The notes below the pieces were generated by a model that saw nothing but the letters and a program-made list of their open reading frames with translations, did no database searches and was not told the origin of the DNA. Of a stretch of DNA of 64,000 nt, positions 27,001-36,455 are shown piece by piece. How positions within the stretch are numbered: position 1 is the stretch's first letter; each line of letters starts with the position of its first letter. The DNA comes from Thermoactinomyces vulgaris. Its GTDB lineage: Bacteria; Bacillota; Bacilli; Thermoactinomycetales; Thermoactinomycetaceae. Both the position numbers and the translations under genes were made by a program. The stretch spans positions 478,900 through 542,899 of the forward strand of contig NZ_REFP01000007.1 in the NCBI RefSeq assembly GCF_003688725.1, written 5' to 3'.

Positions 27001-27990
27001 ATGAGCGAATTGAACCATCGGGAATTGGGATTAAGCGATGACCAAGTGTTGGATATGTACCGTTACATGCTTTTGGCGCGCAAAGTGGATGAGCGCATGT
27101 GGCTTTTGAATCGGGCCGGTAAAATTCCCTTCGTGATCTCTTGTCAAGGTCAGGAAGCCATCCAGGTGGGGGCTACGTTTGCATTGGATCGCGAAAAAGA
27201 CTGGCTCTGCCCTTATTACCGTGATTTGGGCATGATGCTGGTATTTGGGCAAACCGCCAGAGACCAAATGCTGTCTGCCTTTGCCAAAGCAGAAGATCCA
27301 AACAGCGGCGGACGCCAGATGCCCGGACACTATGGAGATCACCGTTTCCGCATTTTAACCGGTTCCAGCCCTGTGACGACCCAGGTGCTTCATGCGGTGG
27401 GAATCGCTTATGCCGGTAAACTGGAAAACAAAGATCATGTGGTACTCACCACTTGCGGGGAAGGTTCCAGCAACCAGGGGGATTGGCATGAGGCATGCAA
27501 CTTTGCGGGGGTTCATAAACTGCCTGTGATCTTTATGGTGGAAAACAATAAATATGCCATTTCCGTGCCGCTCTCCAAGCAAGTGGCCGGGGGCGAAGTA
27601 TGGAAACGGGCAGAGGGATACGGATTCCCCGGCATCAAAGTCGACGGAAACAATCCACTTGAAGTTTACAAAGCGGTCAAAGAAGCAGCCGAACGTGGCC
27701 GGAAGGGAGAAGGTCCGACCTTGATCGAAGCCGTTTCCTACCGTTTGGTTCCGCACTCCAGTGATGATGATGACCGTACTTACCGGGCACGGGAAGAAGT
27801 GGAAGAAGCAAAGAAAAAAGACTCATTGGTCGTCTTTAAAAATTACTTGATGGATCAAGGTGTGTTGACCGAGGAGAAAGAAAAAGAAATTCAGGATCAA
27901 ATCGCCAAAGAAGTCAATGATGCCACGGATTATGCGGAAAAAGCACCTTATCCGGAACCTGAAACCATTCATGATCATGTATATGCCTAA
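27001..27990 (+). CDS. bkdAA: Branched-chain 2-oxo acid dehydrogenase E1 alpha
   Basis: Thiamine-diphosphate-dependent decarboxylase alpha chain. A 329-aa protein with the expected RMPGHYGD-like motif (GRQMPGHYGDHRF), the cofactor region CGEGSSNQGDWHEACNFAG near residue 155, and the phosphorylation-loop-like YRLVPHSSDDDDRTYR. ATG 27001 follows GAAAGGGGCG; a TTG directly before it is also open. It pairs with BkdAB to form the E1 heterotetramer. Confidence 0.95.
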   Translation: MSELNHRELGLSDDQVLDMYRYMLLARKVDERMWLLNRAGKIPFVISCQGQEAIQVGATFALDREKDWLCPYYRDLGMMLVFGQTARDQMLSAFAKAEDPNSGGRQMPGHYGDHRFRILTGSSPVTTQVLHAVGIAYAGKLENKDHVVLTTCGEGSSNQGDWHEACNFAGVHKLPVIFMVENNKYAISVPLSKQVAGGEVWKRAEGYGFPGIKVDGNNPLEVYKAVKEAAERGRKGEGPTLIEAVSYRLVPHSSDDDDRTYRAREEVEEAKKKDSLVVFKNYLMDQGVLTEEKEKEIQDQIAKEVNDATDYAEKAPYPEPETIHDHVYA

Positions 27991-28010
27991 TCGAGCAGGA
28001 GGGAATGAAT

Positions 28011-28997
28011 ATGCCGGTCATTTCATATATTGATGCGGTGACACAAGCACTGAAGGAAGAAATGGAACGTGATTCACGTGTTTTCGTGCTTGGAGAAGAT
28101 GTGGGGGTGCGCGGCGGTGTTTTCCGGGCAACCGACGGCCTGTATGAACAGTTTGGGCCGGACCGGGTGCTGGATACACCCCTGACGGAATCTGCGATTG
28201 TCGGAGTCGGTATTGGTGCAGCGGCTTACGGGATGCGTCCGGTGGCTGAAATCCAATTTGCTGATTTCATCATGCCGGCGTATAACCAAATTGTCAGTGA
28301 AGCGGCACGGATTCGTTATCGCTCCAACGGCACCTGGCATGTGCCCATGGTGATTCGTGCACCGTACGGCGGAGGCGTTCACGGAGCGTTGTACCATTCA
28401 CAAAGCGTGGAAAAGCTGTTCACCGGTGTTCCCGGATTGAAAATTGTGATGCCATCCACTCCTTATGATGTCAAAGGATTATTAAAATCGGCGATCCGCG
28501 ATGACGACCCGGTGTTGTTCTTTGAGCACAAACGTTGTTATCGGTTGATTAAAGGAGAAGTTCCGGAAGAGGATTATACCGTTCCGATCGGAAAGGCGGA
28601 AGTGAAGCGGGAAGGATCCGACGTCACCGTGATTACCTACGGTCTGATGGTTCACTACGCTTTGCAGGCTGCTGAAAAATTGGAAAAAGAAGAAGGAATC
28701 AGCACCCATGTGCTGGATTTGCGCACATTGGTACCGCTGGATAAAGAAGCGGTTCTCGATGCAGTGAAAAAGACGGGAAAAGTGATCGTGATTCATGAGG
28801 ATAATAAAACAGGAGGATTTGCCGGGGAAGTTTCTGCGGTCATTGCCGAAGAAGCCTTGTTTGAATTGGATGCCCCCATCAAACGTCTTTGCGGTCCGGA
28901 TGTACCTGCCATGCCGTACAGCCCGCCGCTTGAAAAAGAGTTTATGTTGAATCCGGAAAAAATCGCAAATGCCATTCGCGAATTAGCAGAATTCTAA
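28011..28997 (+). CDS. bkdAB: Branched-chain 2-oxo acid dehydrogenase E1 beta
   Basis: Beta chain of the E1 component, contributing the pyrimidine side of the thiamine site (LGEDVGVRGGVFRATDGL; RAPYGGGVHGALYHSQ). The 328-aa sequence aligns end to end with B. subtilis BkdAB. ATG 28011 is seven bases after GGAGGG; an ATG two codons earlier lies too close to that site. Confidence 0.95.
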   Translation: MPVISYIDAVTQALKEEMERDSRVFVLGEDVGVRGGVFRATDGLYEQFGPDRVLDTPLTESAIVGVGIGAAAYGMRPVAEIQFADFIMPAYNQIVSEAARIRYRSNGTWHVPMVIRAPYGGGVHGALYHSQSVEKLFTGVPGLKIVMPSTPYDVKGLLKSAIRDDDPVLFFEHKRCYRLIKGEVPEEDYTVPIGKAEVKREGSDVTVITYGLMVHYALQAAEKLEKEEGISTHVLDLRTLVPLDKEAVLDAVKKTGKVIVIHEDNKTGGFAGEVSAVIAEEALFELDAPIKRLCGPDVPAMPYSPPLEKEFMLNPEKIANAIRELAEF

Positions 28998-29021
28998 CCA
29001 GATGAGGAGGTTCTTCCCAAA

Positions 29022-30320
29022 ATGGCGACCGATATTTTAATGCCTCAGCTCGGGGAAAGTGTAACCGAAGGCACCATTGCAAAATGGCTGAAAAAACCAG
29101 GAGATCCTGTAGCCAAATATGAACCGATTTGTGAAGTGTCCACAGACAAAGTGAATGCCGAAGTTCCGTCAACTTATGAAGGAAAAATGGCGGAAATCAT
29201 TGCTGAAGAAGGCGAAACCGTTGAAGTCGGGCAACTCATTTGCCGCATCGAAGTGGCAGGAGAAGAAGGCGGAACAGAAGAACCGGCAAAAGAAGAAGCT
29301 TCCGCTCCCGCCCGGGAAGAAGCAAAAGCACCGGAACAAAAACCGGCCGCACAAAAAGATGATTCCAACAAACACCGTTATTCTCCGGCCGTCATGCGCC
29401 TGGCTCAGGAAAATAACATCGATTTGACGCAATTGACCGGAACCGGAAAAGGGGGACGGATCACCCGGAAAGATGTACTCAAAGCGATTGAAGAAGGTAC
29501 CGGTCGGGCCGCTGCTCCGGCTCAACCGTCTCACACGGCGGCTGCGGAAAAAGCGGCCGAACCCAAAGCCGCGGCAGACAAACCCGCTGCCAAACCGGGA
29601 TCCGGTTCCGGCATTGTACTGGAAAATGGCGACACCGAGATTCCTGTGTCCAGCGTGCGCCGTACCATTGCCAACCGCATGGTGCAAAGCAAGCATGAAG
29701 CTCCCCATGCCTGGACCATGATGGAAGTGGATGTAACGGGACTTGTGGAATTGCGCAACCGTATCAAACATGACTTCCAAAAACGCGAAGGGGTCAAGTT
29801 GACCTTTATGCCTTTCTTCATCAAGGCGGTTGTGGATGCGCTCAAAGAGTATCCGATCCTCAATTCGGTTTGGGCGGACGACAAAATCATCTTGAAGAAA
29901 CGCATCAATATTTCGATGGCCACGGCCACCGATGATGCCTTGTATGTACCGGTGATCCATGATGCGGATGAAAAAAGCATTTTGGGACTGGCTAAAGCCG
30001 TGCAGAACTTGGCCGAAAAAACACGGAATGGAAAATTGGAACTGGCCGACATGCAGGGCGGAACGTTTACGGTGAACAATACCGGTTCTTTCGGTTCGAT
30101 CCAATCGCAACCCATCATCAATGCGCCGCAGGCAGCCATCCTGTCCTTTGAAGCAATCGTGAAGCGACCGGTGATCTATAACAACATGATTGCCGTCCGG
30201 GACATGATGAACATTTGCTTGTCCCTCGACCATCGGATTCTCGACGGCCTGGTGGCAGGACGTTTCTTGAATCGCGTCAAAGAACGCTTGGAATCCTATG
30301 GCCCCGACACGCAAATTTGA
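29022..30320 (+). CDS. bkdB: Lipoamide acyltransferase (E2) of the Bkd complex
   Basis: Core acyltransferase. The N-terminal lipoyl domain has its lipoyl-lysine in EVSTDKVNAEVPS near residue 43, followed by a Pro/Ala/Lys linker, an E3-binding domain (YSPAVMRLAQENNIDLTQL, about 120-155), a second Ala-rich linker and the catalytic domain ending with LSLDHRILDGLVAG, which contains the active His. The 432-aa length is normal for a one-lipoyl E2. Last gene of the bkd operon, followed by a strong terminator. Confidence 0.96.
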   Translation: MATDILMPQLGESVTEGTIAKWLKKPGDPVAKYEPICEVSTDKVNAEVPSTYEGKMAEIIAEEGETVEVGQLICRIEVAGEEGGTEEPAKEEASAPAREEAKAPEQKPAAQKDDSNKHRYSPAVMRLAQENNIDLTQLTGTGKGGRITRKDVLKAIEEGTGRAAAPAQPSHTAAAEKAAEPKAAADKPAAKPGSGSGIVLENGDTEIPVSSVRRTIANRMVQSKHEAPHAWTMMEVDVTGLVELRNRIKHDFQKREGVKLTFMPFFIKAVVDALKEYPILNSVWADDKIILKKRINISMATATDDALYVPVIHDADEKSILGLAKAVQNLAEKTRNGKLELADMQGGTFTVNNTGSFGSIQSQPIINAPQAAILSFEAIVKRPVIYNNMIAVRDMMNICLSLDHRILDGLVAGRFLNRVKERLESYGPDTQI

Positions 30321-30328
30321 CGTTGACC

Positions 30329-30361
30329 AAAAAAGGCACCCATTTTCGGGTGCCTTTTTTT
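30329..30361 (+). terminator. Intrinsic terminator of the bkd operon
   Basis: AAAAAAGGCACCC and GGGTGCCTTTTTTT form a perfect stem with an ATTTTC loop; the A and T runs make it usable in both directions. Confidence 0.95.
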
Positions 30362-30368
30362 GATGGAA

Positions 30369-30410
30369 CAAAAAAACAAGGTTCTCACCAGGGCCGATGA
30401 AAACCTTGTT
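30369..30410 (-). terminator. Intrinsic terminator of the small membrane protein gene
   Basis: On the minus strand AACAAGGTT pairs with AACCTTGTT (arms 30375-30383 and 30402-30410) and is followed by T residues. Confidence 0.85.
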
Positions 30411-30417
30411 ACCGCTT

Positions 30418-30594
30418 TTATTGGAGTCCGATAAAGAAATCATACAAAGCAAGCAATGTCACTCCGACGACTCCCAATGTAAAGATGCCACCGATCACAA
30501 AACCGGGTTTGTTCCCGGTTTTTTTGTTGTACCATGCTCCGCGTACGGCAAGAATACTGATGATGACCAAAAGCGGTACCATAAAGTAATCCAT
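30418..30594 (-). CDS. Small two-helix membrane protein
   Basis: A 58-aa protein of unknown function with two membrane helices (about residues 4-21 and 32-54) joined by a short basic loop (WYNKKTGNKPG). ATG 30594 lies seven bases after AGGTGG; an ATG two codons upstream is too close to that site. It is monocistronic, with its own terminator, and convergent with the bkd operon. The layout resembles B. subtilis small DUF-type membrane proteins but I cannot name one. Confidence 0.7.
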   Translation of the reverse strand: MDYFMVPLLVIISILAVRGAWYNKKTGNKPGFVIGGIFTLGVVGVTLLALYDFFIGLQ

Positions 30595-30776
30595 CGTCAT
30601 TCCACCTACTTTCTCAAACTCCAGTCGTTTTCAGTATAAACCTGTGAATGATTCATTAACCGTTATTATATGGAAATCAGAATAAAACATACCGGTGCAA
30701 GTGGAAGTTGCAACCAGCGTAACAATGAAGTAAACCATGGCTTGAACCCAGGCCGATTGTAAAATAATTTACCTCA

Positions 30777-30808
30777 GGTTACATTGTAACCAACATTGTC
30801 ACCAATGT
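30777..30808 (+). promoter_or_regulatory. Two adjacent palindromes upstream of the mutase operon
   Basis: GGTTAC-ATT-GTAACC (30777-30791) is a perfect palindrome, followed at once by ACATTG-TCAC-CAATGT (30793-30808). Such paired sites suggest a repressor operator for the methylmalonyl-CoA mutase operon 100 bases downstream; the regulator is not identified. Confidence 0.55.
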
Positions 30809-30870
30809 CCATGTTCTTTCCGATCGTAAAAAATCATTCAAAGATGATAAATATTTGTTATATTAAGAAG

Positions 30871-30884
30871 TGAAAGCGTTTTAT
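30871..30884 (+). promoter_or_regulatory. cre-like site upstream of the mutase gene
   Basis: TGAAAGCGTTTTAT agrees with TGWAANCGNTNWCA at 12 of 14 positions and lies 27 bases before the mutase start, just after a TTATAT -10-like sequence. Carbon catabolite control by CcpA is plausible. Confidence 0.45.
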
Positions 30885-30910
30885 CATATCTTGAGAGGAG
30901 ACTGTCAATA

Positions 30911-32551
30911 ATGAATAAATCATCCGAGCAAGAAAAATTGAAAATTTGGGAAGAAAAAACCAATCGGCTCCTCCAAAAAACGCCGGAAAGAAAAGAGACG
31001 TTTCATACATCTTCGGAGATTGAAGTGAAACGCCTCTATACAGAAGCGGATGTACCGGAAAACCCGGGATTGCCGGGAGAGTATCCTTATACACGCGGGA
31101 TTTATCCCTCCATGTATCGCAGCCGGCTTTGGACTATGCGGCAATATGCCGGTTTCGGATCAGCCGGGGAAACCAACAAACGGTTTCGTTATCTGTTGGA
31201 ACAGGGACAAACCGGACTCAGTGTCGCTTTCGACCTTCCCACCCAGATTGGCTATGATTCGGATGATGCCATGTCGCAGGGGGAAGTGGGGAAAGTCGGG
31301 GTGGCCATTGACTCCCTGAAAGACATGGAAAGGTTGTTTGCAGGCATCCCGTTGGATCAGGTCAGCACTTCCATGACCATCAATGCACCGGCCAGTGTGT
31401 TGCTGGCGATGTATATTGCCGTTGCGGAAAAACAAGGAGTGCCTTCCGAAAAACTGAGAGGAACCATTCAAAATGATATTTTGAAAGAATATATTGCCCG
31501 TGGAACTTATATCTTCCCACCGAAGCCGTCCATGCGCTTGATTACGGATGTGTTCCGGTATTGTGCGGAACATGTTCCCAAATGGAACACCATCAGCATC
31601 AGCGGATACCACATACGGGAGGCCGGTTCCACCGCGGTTCAGGAGATCGCATTCACTTTGTCCGACGGCATCGCTTATGTGGAAGCCGCACTGGAAGCGG
31701 GTTTGGAAGTGGATCGGTTTGCACCCCGTTTGTCCTTTTTTTTCAATGCGCATAACCACTTTTTTGAGGAAATCGCCAAATTCCGTGCAGCCCGGCGCAT
31801 TTGGGCCAAAATCATGAAAGAGCGTTTCAACGCGTCGAACGAGCGCTCGTTACAATTGCGTTTCCATACGCAAACAGGGGGATCCACGCTGACGGCCCAA
31901 CAACCGGACAACAACATCGTGCGGGTGACCTTGCAAGCTTTGGCGGCGGTTTTGGGCGGAACTCAAAGTTTACACACCAACTCCCGGGATGAAGCATTGG
32001 CCCTGCCCACGGAAGAGTCGGCAAGAATTGCCTTGCGGACGCAGCAGATCATTGCGCATGAAAGCGGTGTTGCCGATACGGTTGATCCGCTCGGAGGATC
32101 GTATTATATCGAAGCGTTAACTGACCAAATCGAAAAAGAAGCCTGGCGCTATATTGAAAAAATTGACGAAATGGGCGGGGCGGTCCGCGCCGTGGAGGAA
32201 GGGTACATGCAGCAAGAAATCCATCGGGCTGCGCTGGCCATCCAAAGAGAAATCGAATCCGGCAAACAAGTGGTGGTTGGTGTGAACCGTTACCGTTTGG
32301 AACAAGAGACCGAACCGCAATTGTTGCGGGTGGATCCGGCCATTGCCAAACAACAAGTGGAACAATTAAGGGAATTGAAAGCCAACCGGAACGCAACGGA
32401 AGTGGAGGAAAAGTTAAAGCGCTTGAAAAAAGCGGCGCAAGGGACGGAAAACCTGATGCCTCATATTCTGAATGCCGTCAAAGCTTATTGTACGATCGGC
32501 GAGATTTGTCAAGTGTTACGGGAAGTTTTTGGTGAATATCGAGCGGGATAA
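30911..32551 (+). CDS. Methylmalonyl-CoA mutase, catalytic (large) subunit
   Basis: Catalytic TIM-barrel chain of a split mutase that interconverts methylmalonyl-CoA and succinyl-CoA. The 546-aa protein has the substrate-binding [16 protein letters not shown] near residue 57 and the RLHTQTGG-like barrel motif ([19 protein letters not shown]). It stops before the B12-binding domain, which is a separate gene 16 bases downstream. GAGAGGAG precedes the ATG. Together with the epimerase and carboxylase genes it forms a propionyl-CoA/methylmalonyl-CoA module beside the bkd operon. Confidence 0.95.
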   Translation: MNKSSEQEKLKIWEEKTNRLLQKTPERKETFHTSSEIEVKRLYTEADVPENPGLPGEYPYTRGIYPSMYRSRLWTMRQYAGFGSAGETNKRFRYLLEQGQTGLSVAFDLPTQIGYDSDDAMSQGEVGKVGVAIDSLKDMERLFAGIPLDQVSTSMTINAPASVLLAMYIAVAEKQGVPSEKLRGTIQNDILKEYIARGTYIFPPKPSMRLITDVFRYCAEHVPKWNTISISGYHIREAGSTAVQEIAFTLSDGIAYVEAALEAGLEVDRFAPRLSFFFNAHNHFFEEIAKFRAARRIWAKIMKERFNASNERSLQLRFHTQTGGSTLTAQQPDNNIVRVTLQALAAVLGGTQSLHTNSRDEALALPTEESARIALRTQQIIAHESGVADTVDPLGGSYYIEALTDQIEKEAWRYIEKIDEMGGAVRAVEEGYMQQEIHRAALAIQREIESGKQVVVGVNRYRLEQETEPQLLRVDPAIAKQQVEQLRELKANRNATEVEEKLKRLKKAAQGTENLMPHILNAVKAYCTIGEICQVLREVFGEYRAG

Positions 32552-32567
32552 AAAGGGGGAAATCGAA

Positions 32568-32984
32568 ATGAAACGGACGATCCGTGTGTTGATCGCAAAA
32601 CCCGGGTTAGACGGCCATGACCGGGGGGCGCTTATTATTGCACAAGCGTTGAGAGACGAAGGGATGGAAGTGATTTATACCGGTTTGCGCCAAACGCCGG
32701 AGCAGATTGTTGCCCAAGCGATTCAAGAAGATGTGGATGTGGTCGGCTTGTCTTGTTTGTCGGGGGCTCATAATGAATTGTTTCCCGAAGTGGTGCGCCT
32801 GTTAAAAGAACAAGGCGCTGAAGATATTCCGGTGATTGCAGGCGGGGTGATCCCGCAAAAAGATGTGGAGTTTTTGAAACAGCAAGGCATTGCCGAAGTG
32901 TTTACGCCGGGAACCCCGACGAAACAGACGGCTGATTATATACGGAATTTGGTTGCCGGAAAGGAGCGTCAGCAGCATGAATGA
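32568..32984 (+). CDS. Methylmalonyl-CoA mutase, cobalamin-binding (small) subunit
   Basis: A 138-aa B12-binding domain with the base-off/His-on motif (D-x-H-x-x-G) in [11 protein letters not shown] near residue 12 and the downstream [11 protein letters not shown] and AGGVIPQKD segments. ATG 32568 follows AAGGGGG. An open frame extends 32 codons upstream but overlaps the large subunit and lacks homology. It overlaps the epimerase gene by eight bases (ATGAATGA). The split architecture is typical of archaea and many Bacillales. Confidence 0.94.
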   Translation: MKRTIRVLIAKPGLDGHDRGALIIAQALRDEGMEVIYTGLRQTPEQIVAQAIQEDVDVVGLSCLSGAHNELFPEVVRLLKEQGAEDIPVIAGGVIPQKDVEFLKQQGIAEVFTPGTPTKQTADYIRNLVAGKERQQHE

Positions 32985-33402
32985 GGGAAAACCCAAAAAA
33001 ATCAGCCACATCGGAATTGCCGTTCGCAGTCTTAAGGAAGCCGTTCCTTTGTACCGGGATGTTTTCGGGTTGGAATACGAAGGGGAAGAAGTGGTGGACA
33101 GCGAGCAGGTTCGCGTGGCTTTTTTTAAGATCGGAGAAAGTAGGATTGAATTATTGGAACCATTGTCTGAGAACAGTGCGATTTGCAAATATTTGCAAAA
33201 GAAAGGGGAAGGGATTCATCACATCGCCCTGGAGGTCAGTGATTTAAAGCAGCGGCTGTCGGAATTAAAAGAGAAAGGGATCCGGTTGATTTATGAACAG
33301 CCGAAACCCGGAGCCCATCAAATGAATATCTCTTTTTTGCATCCGAAAGTAACTGGCGGTGTATTATACGAGCTTTGTGAACCTCGTGAAAGAGAGGAGT
33401 AA
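32977..33402 (+). CDS. mce: Methylmalonyl-CoA epimerase
   Basis: Interconverts (R)- and (S)-methylmalonyl-CoA. A 141-aa vicinal-oxygen-chelate (glyoxalase-like) protein: metal His in [12 protein letters not shown], second His in [11 protein letters not shown], Glu in GGVLYELCE near the C-terminus. AAGGAG lies upstream of ATG 32977, which overlaps the mutase small subunit stop. B. subtilis YqjC is the equivalent next to YqjD and YqjE. Confidence 0.94.
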   Translation: MNEGKPKKISHIGIAVRSLKEAVPLYRDVFGLEYEGEEVVDSEQVRVAFFKIGESRIELLEPLSENSAICKYLQKKGEGIHHIALEVSDLKQRLSELKEKGIRLIYEQPKPGAHQMNISFLHPKVTGGVLYELCEPREREE

Positions 33403-33408
33403 ATCACC

Positions 33409-34956
33409 ATGAATATGTACCAAAAGATTGACCAGCTTTATGAAAAGCGCCGCAAAGCTGAAATGGGCGGCGGGGAAAAAAGGATCCGGGCCCAACATGA
33501 CAAGGGGAAATTAACGGCCCGCGAACGGATTGATTTGCTGCTGGATGATGACAGTTTTGTCGAGTTGAACACGTTTGTGGAACATCGGGCGGTGCATTTC
33601 GGCATGGATCAAAAAGAAGCTCCGGGGGAGGGGGTGGTGACCGGTTACGGAAAAATCCACGGCCGGGACGTTTATGTCTTTGCCCAGGATTTCACCGTGT
33701 TTGGCGGGGCATTGGGCGAAATGCATGCACTTAAAATTGCCCGCTTGATGGATTTGGCCGCCAAAAACGGGGCTCCGGTCATCGGCTTGAATGACTCGGG
33801 AGGGGCACGGATTCAAGAAGGCGTGGTTTCGCTGGATGGATACGGCCATATTTTTTATCGCAATTCCATTTACTCCGGAGTGATTCCCCAGATTTCGGTC
33901 ATTATGGGTCCTTGCGCCGGAGGGGCCGTGTACTCGCCGGCCATCACTGATTTTGTCTTTATGGTGGAAAAAACCAGCCAAATGTTTATCACCGGACCAA
34001 AAGTGATTGAAGCCGTCACCAGAGAAAAAATCAGTTCGGAAGCACTGGGCGGGGCAAAAGTGCATGCCGGTGTGAGCGGAAATGCCCATTTTACCGCGCC
34101 GAGCGAGCCGGAGGTTTTGGAGCAGGTCCGGCGCCTCATGCAGTTTCTCCCGCAAAGCTACCGGGAAAAACCGCCCGTGGTTCCGTACCGGGATGAGGAT
34201 GACTGGATTGAAGAACTGGCGGAAATCGTCCCGGTGGAAGAGACCAAAGTGTATGATGTCCGGAAAGTGATTGAATACATCGTCGATGACGGGGATTTTA
34301 TGGAAGTCCATGAATCGTTCGCGCGCAACCTGGTGGTCGGTTTCGGCCGGATTGCCGGCCGGACGGTGGGAATTGCCGCAAATCAGCCCAAAGTGATGGC
34401 AGGCAGTCTGGATATCGATTCATCGGATAAGTTAAGCCGGTTTATCCGTTTTTGCGACAGCTTCAACATCCCCATCATCACCTTTGAGGATGTGACCGGC
34501 TTTTTCCCGGGGGTCAACCAGGAGCATCGCGGGATTATCCGGCATGGAGCCAAAATTTTATACGCTTATTCCGAAGCGACCGTCCCCAAAATCACGGTCA
34601 TTTTGCGCAAAGCTTTCGGAGGGGCTTATGTTGCCTTAAACAGCAAGGCGATCGGCGCGGATCTGGTATTTGCTTGGCCGAGTGCGGAAATTGCCGTCAT
34701 GGGTGCGGAAGGAGCGGCCAACATTATTTTTTCCCGCACGATCCAAGAGAGCGAAAATCCGGAACAAACCCGGCAGGAAAAAATCCGGGAATACAAAGAA
34801 AAGTTTTCCAATCCTTATATCGCGGCCAGCCACGGCATGGTGGATGATGTCATCGATCCGCGGGAAACCAGACAGAAATTAAAACAAGCTTTAAAGATGC
34901 TGGAAAACAAAAAAGAAAGCCGCCCGGCCAAAAAGCACGGGAATATTCCGCTGTAA
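33409..34956 (+). CDS. Propionyl-/methylmalonyl-CoA carboxyltransferase subunit
   Basis: A 515-aa acyl-CoA carboxylase beta chain (B. subtilis YqjD; PccB/MmdA family) with two crotonase-like halves. Conserved stretches include GLNDSGGARIQEGV, IMGPCAGGAVYSPA, and GGAYVALNSKAIGAD. It transfers carboxyl groups between biotin and propionyl-CoA. No biotin carboxylase, biotin carrier or decarboxylase membrane subunit is encoded nearby, so partners must lie elsewhere and carboxylase versus decarboxylase direction cannot be decided. AGGAG precedes the ATG. A terminator follows. Confidence 0.92.
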   Translation: MNMYQKIDQLYEKRRKAEMGGGEKRIRAQHDKGKLTARERIDLLLDDDSFVELNTFVEHRAVHFGMDQKEAPGEGVVTGYGKIHGRDVYVFAQDFTVFGGALGEMHALKIARLMDLAAKNGAPVIGLNDSGGARIQEGVVSLDGYGHIFYRNSIYSGVIPQISVIMGPCAGGAVYSPAITDFVFMVEKTSQMFITGPKVIEAVTREKISSEALGGAKVHAGVSGNAHFTAPSEPEVLEQVRRLMQFLPQSYREKPPVVPYRDEDDWIEELAEIVPVEETKVYDVRKVIEYIVDDGDFMEVHESFARNLVVGFGRIAGRTVGIAANQPKVMAGSLDIDSSDKLSRFIRFCDSFNIPIITFEDVTGFFPGVNQEHRGIIRHGAKILYAYSEATVPKITVILRKAFGGAYVALNSKAIGADLVFAWPSAEIAVMGAEGAANIIFSRTIQESENPEQTRQEKIREYKEKFSNPYIAASHGMVDDVIDPRETRQKLKQALKMLENKKESRPAKKHGNIPL

Positions 34957-34970
34957 GGGAAAAGGATGCG

Positions 34971-35003
34971 AAAAGTGGGAATCCAAAAGGGTTTCCACTT
35001 TTT
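34971..35003 (+). terminator. Intrinsic terminator after the carboxyltransferase gene
   Basis: AAAAGTGGGAA and GTTTCCACTTTTT form a stem with a T-run. Confidence 0.8.
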
Positions 35004-35207
35004 CCTTGGGGCAATATTTTTGATCCGGATGAAAAAAATGGATAAAGGGGATGATAGGGGAATAAGGAGGAGGTGAAAAAAATAAGAAAGTGGTATGATA
35101 AAATATGGTATGAAAAATGGAGCTTGTACCAATTTTTGTTATCCAATTCTAAATAATGGTGTTACAATAAGAAAAATTTTTTGCATCGAATGGAGGAAGG
35201 ATTACCA

Positions 35208-36347
35208 TTGGTTAACCAACAACGGCTGATTGATGAATTCATCGAACTTGTCACAACGGATAGCGAAACAGGGGATGAACGGGTCATTTGTGATTTATTG
35301 AAGGAGAAGTTGACAAACCTCGGTTTTGATGTGAAAGAGGATCGTTCCAGTGAAAAAACCGGACACGGTGCCGGAAATATCGTGGCGACGTTAGGCGGAA
35401 CGTTGGAAGATGTACCGAAAATCTATTTTACCTGTCACATGGATACCGTCGCACCCGGAAAAGGCATCCGGCCCGTCATAAAAGATGGTTATATCCAATC
35501 GGATGGAACGACGATTTTGGGAAGCGATGACAAAGCGGGACTGGCAGCGTTGATGGAAGGAATCCGCTTGATGAAGGAACAAAAAATCCCGCACGGAAAA
35601 ATTCAATTTATCATCACCGCCGGCGAAGAATCGGGATTAATCGGTTCGCGCCATTTAGACTTGAGTCTGGTGGATGCCGATTTCGGTTTTGCCTTGGATT
35701 CCAACGGGCCGGTGGGCGAAATTATCACTTCCGCCCCGTCCCAAGTGAAAATCATAGCGACGATTTACGGGAAAGCGGCTCACGCCGGGGTGAATCCGGA
35801 AGACGGAATCAGCGCCATCCAGGTGGCCAGCCGGGCCATTTCCAAAATGCGCCTGGGCCGGATCGACAGTGAAACCACCACCAATATCGGTTCATTTCAC
35901 GGCGGGACGGCCAGCAATGTGGTTCCGGAAAAAGTGGAGATCATTGCTGAAGCCCGCAGCCGTAATGAAATCAAATTAAAAGCACAAGTAAAGCATATGG
36001 TTCAGGCATTTAAAGAAGCGGCAGACGAGCTCGGGGCCCGTGCCGAAGTCGAAACGAACGTGCTTTATCCCTCATTTAAATTCACCGAGAAAGATTTGGT
36101 CGTGCAAAAAGCCATGGCGGCGGTGGAACGGGTCGGCCGCAAACCGAAATTGGATGTGAGCGGCGGAGGAAGTGATGCCAATGTCATCGCCGGATACAAC
36201 ATTCCGACAGTAAATCTGGGAATCGGTTATGAAAACATCCATACAACCAGTGAACGGATGCCGGTTCAGGAATTGATCAAAGCAGCCGAATTGGTTGTGG
36301 CATTGGTAGAAGAGTGTGCCAAAGTTCCGGTGCCGCAAAGTCTGTAG
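35208..36347 (+). CDS. yqjE: M20 family peptidase (YqjE/PepT-like)
   Basis: A 379-aa zinc aminopeptidase of the PepT-like group. Zinc and catalytic residues are visible: His-x-Asp in FTCHMDTVAPGKG near residue 81, Asp in LGSDDKAGLAAL near 110, Glu-Glu in ITAGEESGLIG near 142, Asp in GFALDSNG and the C-terminal His in ENIHTTSE. TTG 35208 is eight bases after AAGG of a GGAGGAAGG site. In B. subtilis yqjE also follows the carboxyltransferase gene yqjD; here a terminator lies between them, so it probably has its own promoter. Confidence 0.92.
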   Translation: MVNQQRLIDEFIELVTTDSETGDERVICDLLKEKLTNLGFDVKEDRSSEKTGHGAGNIVATLGGTLEDVPKIYFTCHMDTVAPGKGIRPVIKDGYIQSDGTTILGSDDKAGLAALMEGIRLMKEQKIPHGKIQFIITAGEESGLIGSRHLDLSLVDADFGFALDSNGPVGEIITSAPSQVKIIATIYGKAAHAGVNPEDGISAIQVASRAISKMRLGRIDSETTTNIGSFHGGTASNVVPEKVEIIAEARSRNEIKLKAQVKHMVQAFKEAADELGARAEVETNVLYPSFKFTEKDLVVQKAMAAVERVGRKPKLDVSGGGSDANVIAGYNIPTVNLGIGYENIHTTSERMPVQELIKAAELVVALVEECAKVPVPQSL

Positions 36348-36351
36348 TCAT

Positions 36352-36382
36352 AAGAACCCCGGCCGGGGGTTCTTTCTTTTTT
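36352..36382 (+). terminator. Intrinsic terminator after yqjE
   Basis: AAGAACCCC and GGGGTTCTT form a GC-rich stem followed by a T-rich run. Confidence 0.9.
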
Positions 36383-36455
36383 GAGACACATACATCAGTT
36401 TGCGGTTTTTCTTCGGAAACTATGCATTCATTTCCGGTGACCCGGCCGTGAAAAA

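Noticed and set aside
29169-30452. 427-aa frame antisense to bkdB
   Set aside because: Shadow of the Ala/Lys-rich linker regions; no signals for expression.
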